Positions 14,213-23,131 are shown, counted from the stretch's first letter. The stretch: 24,175 nt of DNA from Merdicola sp048393175 (GCA_048393175.1 DBFJJM010000079.1:1-24175); one strand, 5' to 3'. The notes: generated by a model from the letters alone, not told the origin. Translations and numbers: made by a program.

Positions 14213-15007
14213 TTAATTATCTTTTCCCAGTTTTTTTCTTACTGCTTCATATAGGATAACAGCAGTAGCAACGGAAACATTTAAACTTTCTGTTTTTCCA
14301 AGCATAGGAATAATTACTTTCTCATCTGATCGTTTTAGAATTTCTTCTGATACCCCATTTGCTTCATTTCCCATTACAATTACCTTTTTATCAAAATGCA
14401 TATCATAAATTGTTTTGGTTGCTTCTAAACAAGTCGTTACAATCTGAAAATGATGTTGTTTCATTTCCTTTAGAGCGTCTTGTAATGAATTGCATAAAAC
14501 AAGATTCACACGAAAAATCGCTCCCATAGTAGAACGTACTACTTTTGAGCTATATGGGTCTACTGTTTGTTTGGAAAGAAGAATTTGTTTTACATTTGTA
14601 CTATCTGCTGTTCGTAAAATTGTTCCTAAATTTCCCGGGTCTTGTACTCCATCTAATGCTAAAACAAGCTCTTCTTGATAATCAATTTGGGATTGATTTG
14701 GTTTTTCCACTACAGCTAAAATACCTTGCGGAGTTGTTACCTCTGTTAAAGTACTAAAAACTGGCTTAGAGACATAAATACATTCATATTTTGCAATCTC
14801 GTACAAAAAATCCTGTTGCAATGTACCATCTTGCATACATTCTTCACAGACTACAATTTCACGAATCGTTACTTTTTCTTGAATTGCTTCTTTAATTAAT
14901 TTTACCCCTTCTATTAAAAAGTGGTTCCAAAGGTCACGGTACTTTTTCTCCTTTAATTTCTTAATTCGCTTTATTGTTTCATTTTCTTTACTATGAATTA
15001 CTTGCAT
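14213..15007 (-). CDS. TrmH/SpoU-family RNA 2'-O-methyltransferase
   Basis: A 264-residue SPOUT-class enzyme using S-adenosylmethionine to methylate ribose 2'-OH in rRNA or tRNA. The N-terminal RNA-binding part (residues 1-95, including FLIEGVKLIKEAI) is followed by the knotted SpoU domain: motif 1 LDGVQDPGNLGTILRTADS (about 117-135, with the catalytic Arg/Asn region), motif 2 VIVMGNEANGVS, and motif 3 IPMLGKTESLNVSVATAVILYE. The layout matches the RlmB/YsgA group; the target nucleotide cannot be told. Its ATG overlaps the end of mfd by 17 bases, so the two are translated from one message. Confidence 0.92.
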   Translation of the reverse strand: MQVIHSKENETIKRIKKLKEKKYRDLWNHFLIEGVKLIKEAIQEKVTIREIVVCEECMQDGTLQQDFLYEIAKYECIYVSKPVFSTLTEVTTPQGILAVVEKPNQSQIDYQEELVLALDGVQDPGNLGTILRTADSTNVKQILLSKQTVDPYSSKVVRSTMGAIFRVNLVLCNSLQDALKEMKQHHFQIVTTCLEATKTIYDMHFDKKVIVMGNEANGVSEEILKRSDEKVIIPMLGKTESLNVSVATAVILYEAVRKKLGKDN

Positions 15008-18000
15008 TTTCTTCCCTCTTTTCCCCTATCCAGCTTGTTAATAATTCTTCTAATTCTTTTAAGAGCTGTTTTTCTGATTCTGGTTTAATTTTATAGGTTA
15101 AATATGGCTCTTTTCCTGGTGAAAATTTTAATTTCTCCTTATATTTTTTAATTAGTATATCCAATCTTTCCATATTAAAACGCATAGAATCAAACCAAAT
15201 CACGATTCCACTTGTCTTTTGTGCAATCTTTGTGACAAATGCTTGTCTTGCTATATTCTTAATACGAGCAATTTGAGTTAAATTTTCTAATTCCTTTGGC
15301 ATATCGCCATAGCGGTCAATCATTTCATCCATCACATCTTTAATTTCTTCTTCTGTACGACAAAGAGCAATATTTTGATAAATCTCAATCTTTTGTCCAG
15401 AAGAAGAGATATAACTATCTGGAATATAGCTAGAAACATTTAAGTCAATTTGTATATCTACCTCTTCTTGAAGTTCAATTCCTTTCATTTCTTGAATCAC
15501 TTCATTTAATAACTGGCAATACGTATCATATCCAACTTGCTCCATGTGACCATGTTGTATTTCTCCTAACATACTTCCTGCTCCTCTTATCTCTAGGTCA
15601 CGCATAGCAATTTTAAATCCAGAACCAAACTCTGTAAATTCTTTCATTGCTTTTAGCCTTTTATCTGCTACCTCAGAGAGTAATTTATCTCGTTTATACG
15701 TAATATAGGCATAGGCTTGTTTACTTGCTCTTCCTACTCTTCCACGTATCTGATAAAGTTGTGCTAGCCCTAATCTATCTGCATTTTCTACAATAATGGT
15801 ATTCGCATTCGGAATATCAATTCCAGATTCTAAAATAGTAGTACAAACTAATAAATTAGTATTTCCTTTCACAAAGTCTTCCATGATTTCTTCTATTTCA
15901 TGACCAGACATTTTTCCATGAGCAAAAGAGACCTTTGCTTCTGGCACAAGAGAAAGAAGTTTGGATGCCTTTTTTTCAATTGCTTCTACTCGATTGTATA
16001 AATAAAAAACTTGCCCTCCTCTTTCTAATTCTTTGGTAATAGCTTCTTTTACTACTTCTTCATCATATTCTAATACATAGGTTTGGACTGGTTTTCGATT
16101 TTGTGGGGGTTCATAAATAACCGACATATCACGAATTCCTACAATCGACATATGTAACGTACGAGGAATCGGAGTAGCTGTCATGGCTAATACATCTACA
16201 TTATTTTTATATTGTTTAATCGTCTCTTTATCTTTTACGCCAAAACGATGTTCTTCATCAATAATAAGGAGTCCTAAATTTTGAAAAGAAACATCTTTAC
16301 TTAGTAATCGGTGCGTTCCAATTACGACATCTATTTGCCCAAGTTTTAGCTTACGAACAATTTCTTGTTGCTCTTTTTTGGTTCGAAAACGATTTAGTAC
16401 TTCTACTTTAATCGCAAAAGACTCCATTCTTTGTTTGAATTCTTGATATTGCTGGTCTGCTAAAACAGTAGTAGGAACAAGATAGGCTACTTGCTTTTGG
16501 TCCATAACTGCTTTAAACGCTGCTCGAATAGCCACTTCTGTTTTTCCATATCCTACATCCCCACATAGTAGTCTGTCCATTGGTTTTGGACTTTCCATAT
16601 CTTTTTTCACTTCTTGAATGCAACGTAATTGGTCATCTGTTTCTTGATAAGGAAAACGTTCCTCAAATTGGTTCTGCCAAGGAGTATCTGGAGAAAACGC
16701 ATAGCCTTTTATCTTTTGCCTTTTGGCATAAAGCTCTATTAATTCTCTTGCTACTTCTCGTAAATTCTTCTTTACACGTGCTTTGGTGTTTTCCCATTCT
16801 TTACTTCCTAACTTGTTAATTTTAGGAACCGATTCTCCCCCTCCTACGTATTTTCGAATACTATCTAATTGATTGGTAGGAATATATAAAACATCTTCAC
16901 CCTTGTAACGAATTTTAATGTAATCTTTTGTAATACCATCTGCTTTTATGGTATTTACCCCAATATATTGACCAATTCCATGTGTCTTATGAACTACAAA
17001 ATCTCCTATTTTCAAATCATCGAAAACAACTCTTTGTCCTTCTTTAAAGATGCTATTTTGTTTTCTTCTTTTTTTCTTTTCCCCTTCTATTAAATCGTTT
17101 GCTGAAATCACCAAAAGATTAGTATCATAATTTTCCCATCCACTCGATAATTTTCCTACCATTAAGAAAACCTGTCCCTTTTTTTCAAATAGATTTTGGT
17201 TTTCTTCTAACAGATGTTTTAGTTTTTCCATTTTAGAAGTAGAATCTACTAAAACAACTACTGTTTTTTTGGTTTGTTTTAAATCTTGTAAAAATACTTC
17301 TAAGGAAGAAGGATAATAGTGTACTTCTCGAAAATGAAAAGAATAGCAATTGCCTTGTATCCCTATACTAAAATCTTGATTCTCTAAATGAACTCTTTTA
17401 AAAATTGATATCTTTTCTAAAATTTGTTCATACGAATACATTTTTTCTAAACTTTTAGGAACCCACTTTTGTTTTTCTACTAAAGTTTTTTGTATTGTTT
17501 GAATATCTTTTTGTATATTTTGAGCTCTTGCTCTTAACTTTGTATTCTCTTCTAAAAAGAAAATACTATGTTTCGAAAAATATTCTACAAAACTATAAAT
17601 ATCTGAGTAAAAAGCAGAAAAATATTTATCTACTTTACTAATATAGTCACCGGATAAAATAAGGGAAATATCCTCCTTACTTTGTTTTTGTTGCTCCTGT
17701 GTAACGTATTTAGTTATCTTTTCTATTCTTTTTACGATATCTTCTAAAGAGGCTTCTAAAACAAATTCATGAACGGGAAAAAGAGTTATTTTTTCTTCCA
17801 TTTTAGTCGACCTTTGGGTACTAATGCGAAAGATTCGAATCGAGTCAATTTCATCACCCCAAAACTCAATACGAACACCTTCTTCTTCTGTAAGAGAAAC
17901 ATCTATTATTCCTCCTCGCGAAGAAAATTGTCCTTTTCCATCTATTAATTCACTTCTTTGATAACCAAGTTGTACTAACTTTTCTTTTAACTTATCTACA

Positions 18001-18440
18001 CAATAGCTATCTGCCACCTTTAATGTAATTTTATTTTGAAACAAAACCTCTTTGGGTAGCATAGGTTGCATTAAAGCCTCTATTGTTGTAACAACAGTAA
18101 AATGCCTCTTTTCTTCCATTTTTCGTAGTACTTCCATTCTCTCGTATAACAAATCTTGGCTTTCTGCTAAATAATCGTATGTTACAATTTCTCGTTTTGG
18201 AAAATAGAAAACATCTTTTGTAAAAAAGCGGAAATCTTCTACTAATTTTCTTGCCTGTATCTCGTTATATGTCACAATGCAAACAGGCTTTTTTAATCTT
18301 TCAGAGGTATTCATGATAGCTTGTAATTTTGCGACATCAATTAGACCCGATAAGATAACCGGACCTTCGTTTTTCTCTAACATGCAGAGATAATCTTGAA
18401 ATTTAGGAAGGTTCCCTAAATCCTCTAGTAATTGATTCAT
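14991..18440 (-). CDS. mfd: Transcription-repair coupling factor Mfd
   Basis: A full-length 1149-residue protein. The N-terminal UvrB-like region binds UvrA. An RNA-polymerase interaction domain (about residues 475-545) begins FDDLKIGDFVVHKTHGIGQY. The RecG-like translocase follows with Walker A GDVGYGKTE (about 627), the DEEHRFG box (about 728) and TATPIPRTL (about 755). After it comes the TRG region with QIRGRVGR, then the C-terminal D7 domain. Mfd pushes stalled polymerase off damaged template and recruits UvrA for nucleotide-excision repair. The ribosome site AAGGAG is seven bases from the ATG. The common neighbour pth is not here. It is divergent from ylbJ and co-transcribed with the methyltransferase. 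Confidence 0.98.
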   Translation of the reverse strand: MNQLLEDLGNLPKFQDYLCMLEKNEGPVILSGLIDVAKLQAIMNTSERLKKPVCIVTYNEIQARKLVEDFRFFTKDVFYFPKREIVTYDYLAESQDLLYERMEVLRKMEEKRHFTVVTTIEALMQPMLPKEVLFQNKITLKVADSYCVDKLKEKLVQLGYQRSELIDGKGQFSSRGGIIDVSLTEEEGVRIEFWGDEIDSIRIFRISTQRSTKMEEKITLFPVHEFVLEASLEDIVKRIEKITKYVTQEQQKQSKEDISLILSGDYISKVDKYFSAFYSDIYSFVEYFSKHSIFFLEENTKLRARAQNIQKDIQTIQKTLVEKQKWVPKSLEKMYSYEQILEKISIFKRVHLENQDFSIGIQGNCYSFHFREVHYYPSSLEVFLQDLKQTKKTVVVLVDSTSKMEKLKHLLEENQNLFEKKGQVFLMVGKLSSGWENYDTNLLVISANDLIEGEKKKRRKQNSIFKEGQRVVFDDLKIGDFVVHKTHGIGQYIGVNTIKADGITKDYIKIRYKGEDVLYIPTNQLDSIRKYVGGGESVPKINKLGSKEWENTKARVKKNLREVARELIELYAKRQKIKGYAFSPDTPWQNQFEERFPYQETDDQLRCIQEVKKDMESPKPMDRLLCGDVGYGKTEVAIRAAFKAVMDQKQVAYLVPTTVLADQQYQEFKQRMESFAIKVEVLNRFRTKKEQQEIVRKLKLGQIDVVIGTHRLLSKDVSFQNLGLLIIDEEHRFGVKDKETIKQYKNNVDVLAMTATPIPRTLHMSIVGIRDMSVIYEPPQNRKPVQTYVLEYDEEVVKEAITKELERGGQVFYLYNRVEAIEKKASKLLSLVPEAKVSFAHGKMSGHEIEEIMEDFVKGNTNLLVCTTILESGIDIPNANTIIVENADRLGLAQLYQIRGRVGRASKQAYAYITYKRDKLLSEVADKRLKAMKEFTEFGSGFKIAMRDLEIRGAGSMLGEIQHGHMEQVGYDTYCQLLNEVIQEMKGIELQEEVDIQIDLNVSSYIPDSYISSSGQKIEIYQNIALCRTEEEIKDVMDEMIDRYGDMPKELENLTQIARIKNIARQAFVTKIAQKTSGIVIWFDSMRFNMERLDILIKKYKEKLKFSPGKEPYLTYKIKPESEKQLLKELEELLTSWIGEKREENASNS

Positions 18441-18554
18441 GCCAAATCTCCTTTTTCTTCTCGCTATTATATACTATTTTATGAGATTTTTAAATATATA
18501 TTAAAGAGAATTTCTTTTTTACTAAAAAATTTGTCTTAAGAATGGAGTCTTGTT

Positions 18555-19766
18555 ATGAAAAAAATGAACTTTTTCATTATTCCTTTTAAATCAATCAAGC
18601 GTAACTTTTTGCCTATACTCTTTTTTCTTTTTACTCTGTGCCTACTTCTTTTTTCAAAAAGTAATTTAACCGCTGCCAAAGAAGGACTTACTCTATGGGT
18701 AAACTCTGTTGTACCTGCCCTTTTTCCTTTTTTTGTTGCTACTGAATTATTAAGCCATACCAATTTTATTTCCATGCTAGGAAAATGTTTTCGTAACATC
18801 ATGCGACCTATTTTTAATGTACCAGGCGAAGGAAGCTTTGCTCTTCTTATGGGAATAATTAGTGGTTATCCAGTAGGAGCCAAAATTGCCTCTCAATTTC
18901 GCAGTCAAAATATTTGTACTAAAGAAGAAGCAGAACGCCTTTTGGCTTTTACCAATAATTCTGGTCCCCTTTTTATTTTGGGAACAGTAGGAATTAGCCT
19001 TTTTTGTGATACTACAACAGGAATTGTTTTACTAGTCACTCACATTTTAGCTTGTTTTACTGTTGGCTTTCTATTTCGCTTTTGGAAACGAAATAAGGTG
19101 TCAAAGCCTACTTCCATTTCTTCTAAAACTACTTCTTCTTTAGCTTCTTCTACTTCTTTTTCTGATTTAGGCGAAATTTTAGGAAACAGTATTATGCATT
19201 CTATTTCTACCATTGTTATGATTGGTGGATTTGTTGTGCTATTTTCTGTTATTTTATCTATTTTAAAACAAAGCCATATTCTTTCTGTTTTTAGTGGATT
19301 ACTTGCTCCTTTTTTTCACATTTTCCACATTCCTGCTAACTTTATACAACCACTTCTTACTGGTTTTCTAGAATTAACCAATGGGGTAAAACAAATCGCT
19401 AGTATTTCGTATCCTTCTTTATCTGTTAACATTATCTTGTGTTCTTTTCTATTAGGGTTTGGAGGTATTTCTGTGTTATTACAAGTCTTTAGTATTATTG
19501 CCAAAACAGATATTTCTATTTTTCCCTATTTTTTAGGAAAATTCTTGCAAGGTCTGTTTGCTGCTTTTTATACTTTTCTTGCCTTTTCCCTTTTTCCCTT
19601 TTTAAGTTTAGACTTAGTTCCTACTTTTTCAAATCAAACACCTACTGTTTTACCTTCTTCTCCTAGTTACTTTATGCTAACTATTCTATTTGCTTGTTTT
19701 TGTTTTTCTTTCTTAAAACTACGAAAGAAAAAGAAAGTTAAGAAAAACACTTCTTCTGTTTCATAA
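18555..19766 (+). CDS. ylbJ: Sporulation integral membrane protein YlbJ
   Basis: A 403-residue protein with about eight membrane helices and the nucleoside-recognition (Gate) fold. YlbJ features include the N-terminal AAKEGLTLWVNSVVPALFPF stretch, MGIISGYPVGAKIASQF (about residues 97-113) and FTNNSGPLFILGTVG (about 131-145). In Bacillus, YlbJ is made in the mother cell under sigma-E and is needed for spore envelope or cortex formation. A GGAG site lies seven bases before the ATG. I could not pick out a sigma-E promoter in the 110 bases upstream. Thirty-odd bases separate it from the next small gene, likely the same operon. Confidence 0.88.
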   Translation: MKKMNFFIIPFKSIKRNFLPILFFLFTLCLLLFSKSNLTAAKEGLTLWVNSVVPALFPFFVATELLSHTNFISMLGKCFRNIMRPIFNVPGEGSFALLMGIISGYPVGAKIASQFRSQNICTKEEAERLLAFTNNSGPLFILGTVGISLFCDTTTGIVLLVTHILACFTVGFLFRFWKRNKVSKPTSISSKTTSSLASSTSFSDLGEILGNSIMHSISTIVMIGGFVVLFSVILSILKQSHILSVFSGLLAPFFHIFHIPANFIQPLLTGFLELTNGVKQIASISYPSLSVNIILCSFLLGFGGISVLLQVFSIIAKTDISIFPYFLGKFLQGLFAAFYTFLAFSLFPFLSLDLVPTFSNQTPTVLPSSPSYFMLTILFACFCFSFLKLRKKKKVKKNTSSVS

Positions 19767-19809
19767 ATTACAAATGCTTGCATAAAGATATAACTAGGAG
19801 AGTGATAAG

Positions 19810-20022
19810 ATGGATAAAAATATGGACTTTTCTGGCTATGGTGGTTTAGGCTATCCTCCTTTTGATATGAATACAGAACAAGACCCTTTTTTTAACCCCA
19901 TGATGCAATATGAGCAAGGTTATATGTATTACCGTTATTTAGCACAACAAATGGAGTATAAAATAAAGTGCAAAGAATACGAAAAAATATGTGGAGGAAA
20001 AGCAGATAGAAAAATAGAATGA
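19810..20022 (+). CDS. Small Tyr/Met-rich protein, possible spore-associated
   Basis: A 70-residue protein with a good ribosome site (AGGAGA, eight bases from the ATG), following ylbJ. It is rich in Tyr, Met, Gly, Pro and Phe: FSGYGGLGYPPFDMN, then NPMMQYEQGYMYYRYLAQQM. A Lys/Glu-rich tail holds two cysteines (IKCKEYEKICGG). There is no membrane helix or known domain. The composition recalls small spore-coat proteins, and the position behind a sporulation gene agrees, but this is inference. Its stop codon lies inside the stem of its terminator. Confidence 0.65.
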   Translation: MDKNMDFSGYGGLGYPPFDMNTEQDPFFNPMMQYEQGYMYYRYLAQQMEYKIKCKEYEKICGGKADRKIE

Positions 20023-20048
20023 TAGACTTTTTCTACCATTCTATTTTT
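20012..20048 (+). terminator. Intrinsic terminator after the ylbJ pair
   Basis: Arms AAATAGAATGATAGA (20012-20026) and TCTACCATTCTATTT (20032-20046), with one mismatch, run into a six-base T-tract. The stem includes the stop codon of the 70-residue gene. Confidence 0.82.
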
Positions 20049-20071
20049 TGATCCCGTTGTACAAGTCGGGA

Positions 20072-20386
20072 CTATTTCGTTGGTTTTCTGGTCCATAATT
20101 CAAACGGAACATCTTGTGTAATCCCAACTCGGCGATAACCACTCTGCCTTACTATCATTTGAAACGTTCGATTTCCTTTTGGAACTCTCGTTTCTGGGAA
20201 AATGCCTCTTTCCCAGAAAATTTTTGTCACTTCTCGAAATGCGTTTATCATTTCTAAAACAGTAGGTTCTCCTTTCCACTTTATAGTAAGATACCCTATT
20301 TTGTTAGCTCCAATAGATACTTCTCCTTCCTCAAATTCAAATAAATATCGAACATATCCATTCCGTTTAATTTTGATATAGTCCAT
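20072..20386 (-). CDS. Unrecognised 104-residue protein, GNAT-like tail
   Basis: A soluble 104-residue protein with three aromatic-rich strands (YIKIKRNGYVRYLFEFEEG, then IGYLTIKWKG), a helix MINAFREVTKIFWERG, and a C-terminus NRTFQMIVRQSGYRRVG. That last segment resembles the cofactor-end motif of GNAT acetyltransferases, where an asparagine/arginine-led helix precedes a G-F/Y-x-x-x-G strand. The whole is shorter than a normal GNAT (about 150 residues) and lacks an obvious acetyl-CoA loop, so I do not assign activity. It is transcribed alone from a consensus promoter with a palindrome over the -10. An AAGGTG ribosome site supports the start. Confidence 0.7.
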   Translation of the reverse strand: MDYIKIKRNGYVRYLFEFEEGEVSIGANKIGYLTIKWKGEPTVLEMINAFREVTKIFWERGIFPETRVPKGNRTFQMIVRQSGYRRVGITQDVPFELWTRKPTK

Positions 20387-20414
20387 GATTTCACCTTCTA
20401 AAATAGTTTATATG

Positions 20415-20447
20415 GTTAATTATACCATAATTAACATAAACTTTCAA
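20415..20447 (-). promoter_or_regulatory. Promoter with 8-bp palindromic operator, 104-residue gene
   Basis: Minus-strand TTGAAA (20442-20447), 17-base spacer, TATAAT (20419-20424) preceded by TGg. A perfect inverted repeat GTTAATTA (20415-20422) and TAATTAAC (20428-20435) around TACCA covers the -10. It is a good candidate repressor site. Confidence 0.7.
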
Positions 20448-20453
20448 TTTTTT

Positions 20454-20564
20454 CTATTTTACAAAATGAATGATAACAGAAATTAAAATAGTAAGTACAA
20501 TTACTATCATAACAACACCCATTGCCATTAAGAAATACTTTACATAATGATTCATTTTTTTCAT
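20454..20564 (-). CDS. 36-residue single-pass membrane peptide
   Basis: A short gene with a strong start: the ribosome site AGGAGG is six bases from the ATG at 20564 and overlaps the TAG stop of the RNase HII gene, implying translational coupling. The product begins MKKMNHYVKYFLMAM, and the next 19 residues are almost wholly Val, Ile, Leu and Met, ending HFVK: a single membrane helix with a basic N-terminus. No family is recognised. The tight link to rnhB may be coincidental operon packing. Confidence 0.72.
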   Translation of the reverse strand: MKKMNHYVKYFLMAMGVVMIVIVLTILISVIIHFVK

Positions 20565-20574
20565 GTGGTTCCTC

Positions 20575-21204
20575 CTAGTTTATAAAATTCTTGGTAAAAC
20601 TAATTCGGTGAATTGGGCATAATCCATATTCTTTAATCGCCATAATATGGTTTGCAGTACCATATCCTTTATGCTTAGCAAATCCATATTGTGGATAAAT
20701 TTCATCCCATTGCCTCATAATACGGTCTCTTGTTACTTTTGCAATAATAGAAGCAGCAGCAATACTATAACATTTTGCATCTCCCTTAATAATCGATTGA
20801 TAGTAAATACCACAAGTATCTATATGGGTTAAAGCATCTACTAAAATCAAGTCTGGTTTTATGCTTAACTCTTGAATACTTCTTGTTAAACCTTCTTTTG
20901 TAGCATTTAAAATATTGATTTCATCAATACGTTTTTGGTCTATGATACCAACTGAAACACTAACAGCTTGCTTCTGAATTTGGTCATATAATACTTCTCG
21001 CTTTTTTTCTGAAACCTTTTTTGAGTCATTTACTCCTTCTATCATTGAATCTTGCGGCATAATCACACTAGCTACCACTACTGGTCCGGCAAGTGGTCCT
21101 CTTCCCGCTTCATCGATTCCACAAATATATTTTTTCCCTTGATGATATAAATCTTCTTCTATTTTTTTTAATTCTTGTAGTCTTGTTTGTTCTTTTTCCC
21201 TCAT
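20575..21204 (-). CDS. rnhB: Ribonuclease HII
   Basis: A 209-residue enzyme that cuts RNA in RNA-DNA hybrids and removes single ribonucleotides from DNA, with Mn2+ or Mg2+. The signature CGIDEAGRGPLAGPVV (about residues 28-43) gives the first Asp and Glu, ILVDAL carries another acidic ligand, and the SIAAASIIAKVTRDRIM stretch is typical. The frame continues upstream to a TTG at 21246, overlapping the pilin-like gene; the ATG at 21204 with AGAGGG seven bases before it is more likely and gives the usual length. It follows the pilin-like gene by 22 bases. Confidence 0.95.
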   Translation of the reverse strand: MREKEQTRLQELKKIEEDLYHQGKKYICGIDEAGRGPLAGPVVVASVIMPQDSMIEGVNDSKKVSEKKREVLYDQIQKQAVSVSVGIIDQKRIDEINILNATKEGLTRSIQELSIKPDLILVDALTHIDTCGIYYQSIIKGDAKCYSIAAASIIAKVTRDRIMRQWDEIYPQYGFAKHKGYGTANHIMAIKEYGLCPIHRISFTKNFIN

Positions 21205-21226
21205 AGTTTTCCCTCTACTTCTTATT

Positions 21227-21685
21227 TTATAATGAAAGATTCTCAATCTCGGATAATTTATACTTTACTTGCTGATTTCCTGCTTTATCTTTATATTCAA
21301 ATCCTTCTACTAAATACACTTCTGAATTAGCATAATCTACTACAAAATTTCTATCTTCTGTATCTACTTTACTTAATCCTAAGTCATTTAGGTCATCTCG
21401 TGAAAGAAGTTTTATTTTATCATTTTTTGTTAGTCCTAATTTAGAAAGAACATTCGTATCTTCTAACACAGTCCCTCTTAAATTACCTGTTCCTTCAAAA
21501 TTGGCCTGTTCTTCTACTGTTCTTATTTTTGCTTGAATTAACAACATATCTGTTTTTAACGATTCTAATTTAGCAGAACGAATGATTCCTGTTCCATAAT
21601 AAATAGTAACAGCCGAAATAATAGCAATGACTAACAACATAACTACTAATGAAACCATTGTAAGACCTTTTTCCTGTTTGCCCAT
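21227..21685 (-). CDS. Type IV pilin-like (pseudopilin) protein
   Basis: A 152-residue protein with a short basic leader (MGKQEKG), then LTMVSLVVMLLVIAIISAVTI, a hydrophobic helix like that of type IV pilins, with Gly before the predicted cleavage site. The conserved Glu5 is missing (Ser is there). The remainder is a small globular domain with no cysteines. No prepilin peptidase or assembly ATPase is in the window, so its secretion partners must lie elsewhere. It has a GGGAGG ribosome site. The pairing with RNase HII appears to be simple co-transcription. Confidence 0.75.
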   Translation of the reverse strand: MGKQEKGLTMVSLVVMLLVIAIISAVTIYYGTGIIRSAKLESLKTDMLLIQAKIRTVEEQANFEGTGNLRGTVLEDTNVLSKLGLTKNDKIKLLSRDDLNDLGLSKVDTEDRNFVVDYANSEVYLVEGFEYKDKAGNQQVKYKLSEIENLSL

Positions 21686-21775
21686 TTTTTTCCTCCCTTT
21701 TTTTACTGTTTTTATTATATAATTATGTTATACTAAATACAAGTCAAAAAAAAGATTTATACAAATAACGCAAAG

Positions 21776-21809
21776 CTTTCACATTTTTTTCACAAAATTT
21801 GTGTATTCT
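21776..21809 (+). promoter_or_regulatory. htrA control region: TTTCACA direct repeats, palindrome and -10
   Basis: CTTTCACA (21776-21783) and TTTTCACA (21787-21794) start 11 bases apart, one helical turn, as for tandem OmpR-family regulators. They overlap the expected -35 of a -10 TATTCT (21804-21809). The second repeat is also half of a palindrome CACAAAATTTGTG (21791-21803). The octamer resembles the TTTTCACA element described for CssR control of Bacillus htrA genes. Confidence 0.5.
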
Positions 21810-21844
21810 ATGAATAGTAAAAAAATTATTTAGGAGGAAAATTT

Positions 21845-23074
21845 ATGGAAGAAAAAGAGAAAAAACAAACAATAATAGAAAATACTAAAACGCCAAAATA
21901 TACAGCTGTTAAATCCCAAAATACAAACCCTTTTTGGAAATCGATTATGATTCCCTTTTGTTCTGGTGCAATTGGTTCTTTATTAGTCGTAGGAATCTGT
22001 TTTGGTATTCCAGGCATTCGTGATTCTATTTTAGCTAATTCTAGTCATGAAACTTCTACTATGCCTAGTACTTCAGAACACACAACCAATACCAATACTA
22101 ATTTAGTTTCTCTTGCTAACTATTCTGATACAGCAATAAATGTAGCCCAAAAAGTATTACCTTCTATTGTGGGAATTAAAGTAGAATATACCGTTAATTC
22201 TATGTTTGGAAGGGGTGCTTCTGCTTCTGCAGAAGGTTCTGGTATCATTATGAGCGAAGACGGTTACATTTTAACCAATAACCATGTTGTGAATTCAAAT
22301 GATGCCAATTCCTATTATGAAGTATCGGAAGCAAATAATATTATGGTTTATTTATACAATGATTCTAATCCTTACCCTGCTAGAATTATCGGAACAGACT
22401 CTCAAACAGACCTTGCTGTTATTAAAATCGAAAAAACCGGTTTAACCAAAGCCGAAATAGGAGATTCTAGTAGTGTACAGGTAGGAGAATTTTCGATGGC
22501 AATTGGTAATCCCTTAGGAATGCAAAGTAGTGTTACTAGTGGTATTATTAGTGCAATTAACCGCCAAGTAACTGATTCAGATGGAAAAACCTATACCCTT
22601 ATTCAAACAGATGCTGCTATTAACTCAGGAAATAGTGGCGGAGCACTGGTTAACAGTAAAGGAGAGGTAATTGGTGTCAATACGTTAAAATTAAATGGAA
22701 CAGGAATAGAAGGAATGGGATTTGCTATTCCAATTAATTCTACTACCACAATTTATGAACAATTAGTACAATATCAAAAAGTAAAAAGACCATATATTGG
22801 TATTTCAGGAATTGACTTAGATGAAAAAACAGCAAAAGCAAATAACTTAGTACCAGGCGTATATGTCAAATCAGTAGAAACTTTTTCTGCTGCAGAAAAA
22901 GCAGGTATTCAAGTAGGAGACGTTATTCTTTCAGCTGATGATAAAGACATTACAAAAATGGATGAATTAAATGAAATAAAAAATAGTCATCAAATAGGAG
23001 ACCAAATAACACTAAAACTAAATCGTAATGGAAAAGAAACGGTGGTAAAAGTAACCCTGCAAGAACAACCTTAA
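21845..23074 (+). CDS. htrA: HtrA/DegP-type membrane-anchored serine protease with PDZ domain
   Basis: A 409-residue S1C protease. A cytoplasmic N-terminus is followed by one membrane helix (about residues 38-60), a Ser/Thr/Asn-rich linker, a trypsin-like domain (about 90-300) and one PDZ domain (about 310-405). The catalytic triad is intact: His in LTNNHVV, Asp in QTDLAVIKI, Ser in NSGNSGGALVN. It should degrade misfolded proteins outside the membrane. The ribosome site AGGAGG fits the ATG. A single PDZ domain is normal for Gram-positive HtrA. The repeats upstream suggest stress control by a two-component system; no such genes are in the window. Confidence 0.95.
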   Translation: MEEKEKKQTIIENTKTPKYTAVKSQNTNPFWKSIMIPFCSGAIGSLLVVGICFGIPGIRDSILANSSHETSTMPSTSEHTTNTNTNLVSLANYSDTAINVAQKVLPSIVGIKVEYTVNSMFGRGASASAEGSGIIMSEDGYILTNNHVVNSNDANSYYEVSEANNIMVYLYNDSNPYPARIIGTDSQTDLAVIKIEKTGLTKAEIGDSSSVQVGEFSMAIGNPLGMQSSVTSGIISAINRQVTDSDGKTYTLIQTDAAINSGNSGGALVNSKGEVIGVNTLKLNGTGIEGMGFAIPINSTTTIYEQLVQYQKVKRPYIGISGIDLDEKTAKANNLVPGVYVKSVETFSAAEKAGIQVGDVILSADDKDITKMDELNEIKNSHQIGDQITLKLNRNGKETVVKVTLQEQP

Positions 23075-23131
23075 CCCCTTCAGAATTTATTAAGACTTTC
23101 TTTTCAAACAAATCACCATGTGTTCACAAAA

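Noticed and set aside
18536..18802. 88-codon minus-strand frame opposite the start of ylbJ
   Set aside because: It lies wholly antisense to a well-supported gene and the ylbJ promoter side, and has a low-complexity basic product.
20050..20076. TCCCG/CGGGA hairpin as terminator of the 104-residue gene
   Set aside because: The stem is short (5 bp), and neither strand shows a T-run after it. It may still be a weak structure.
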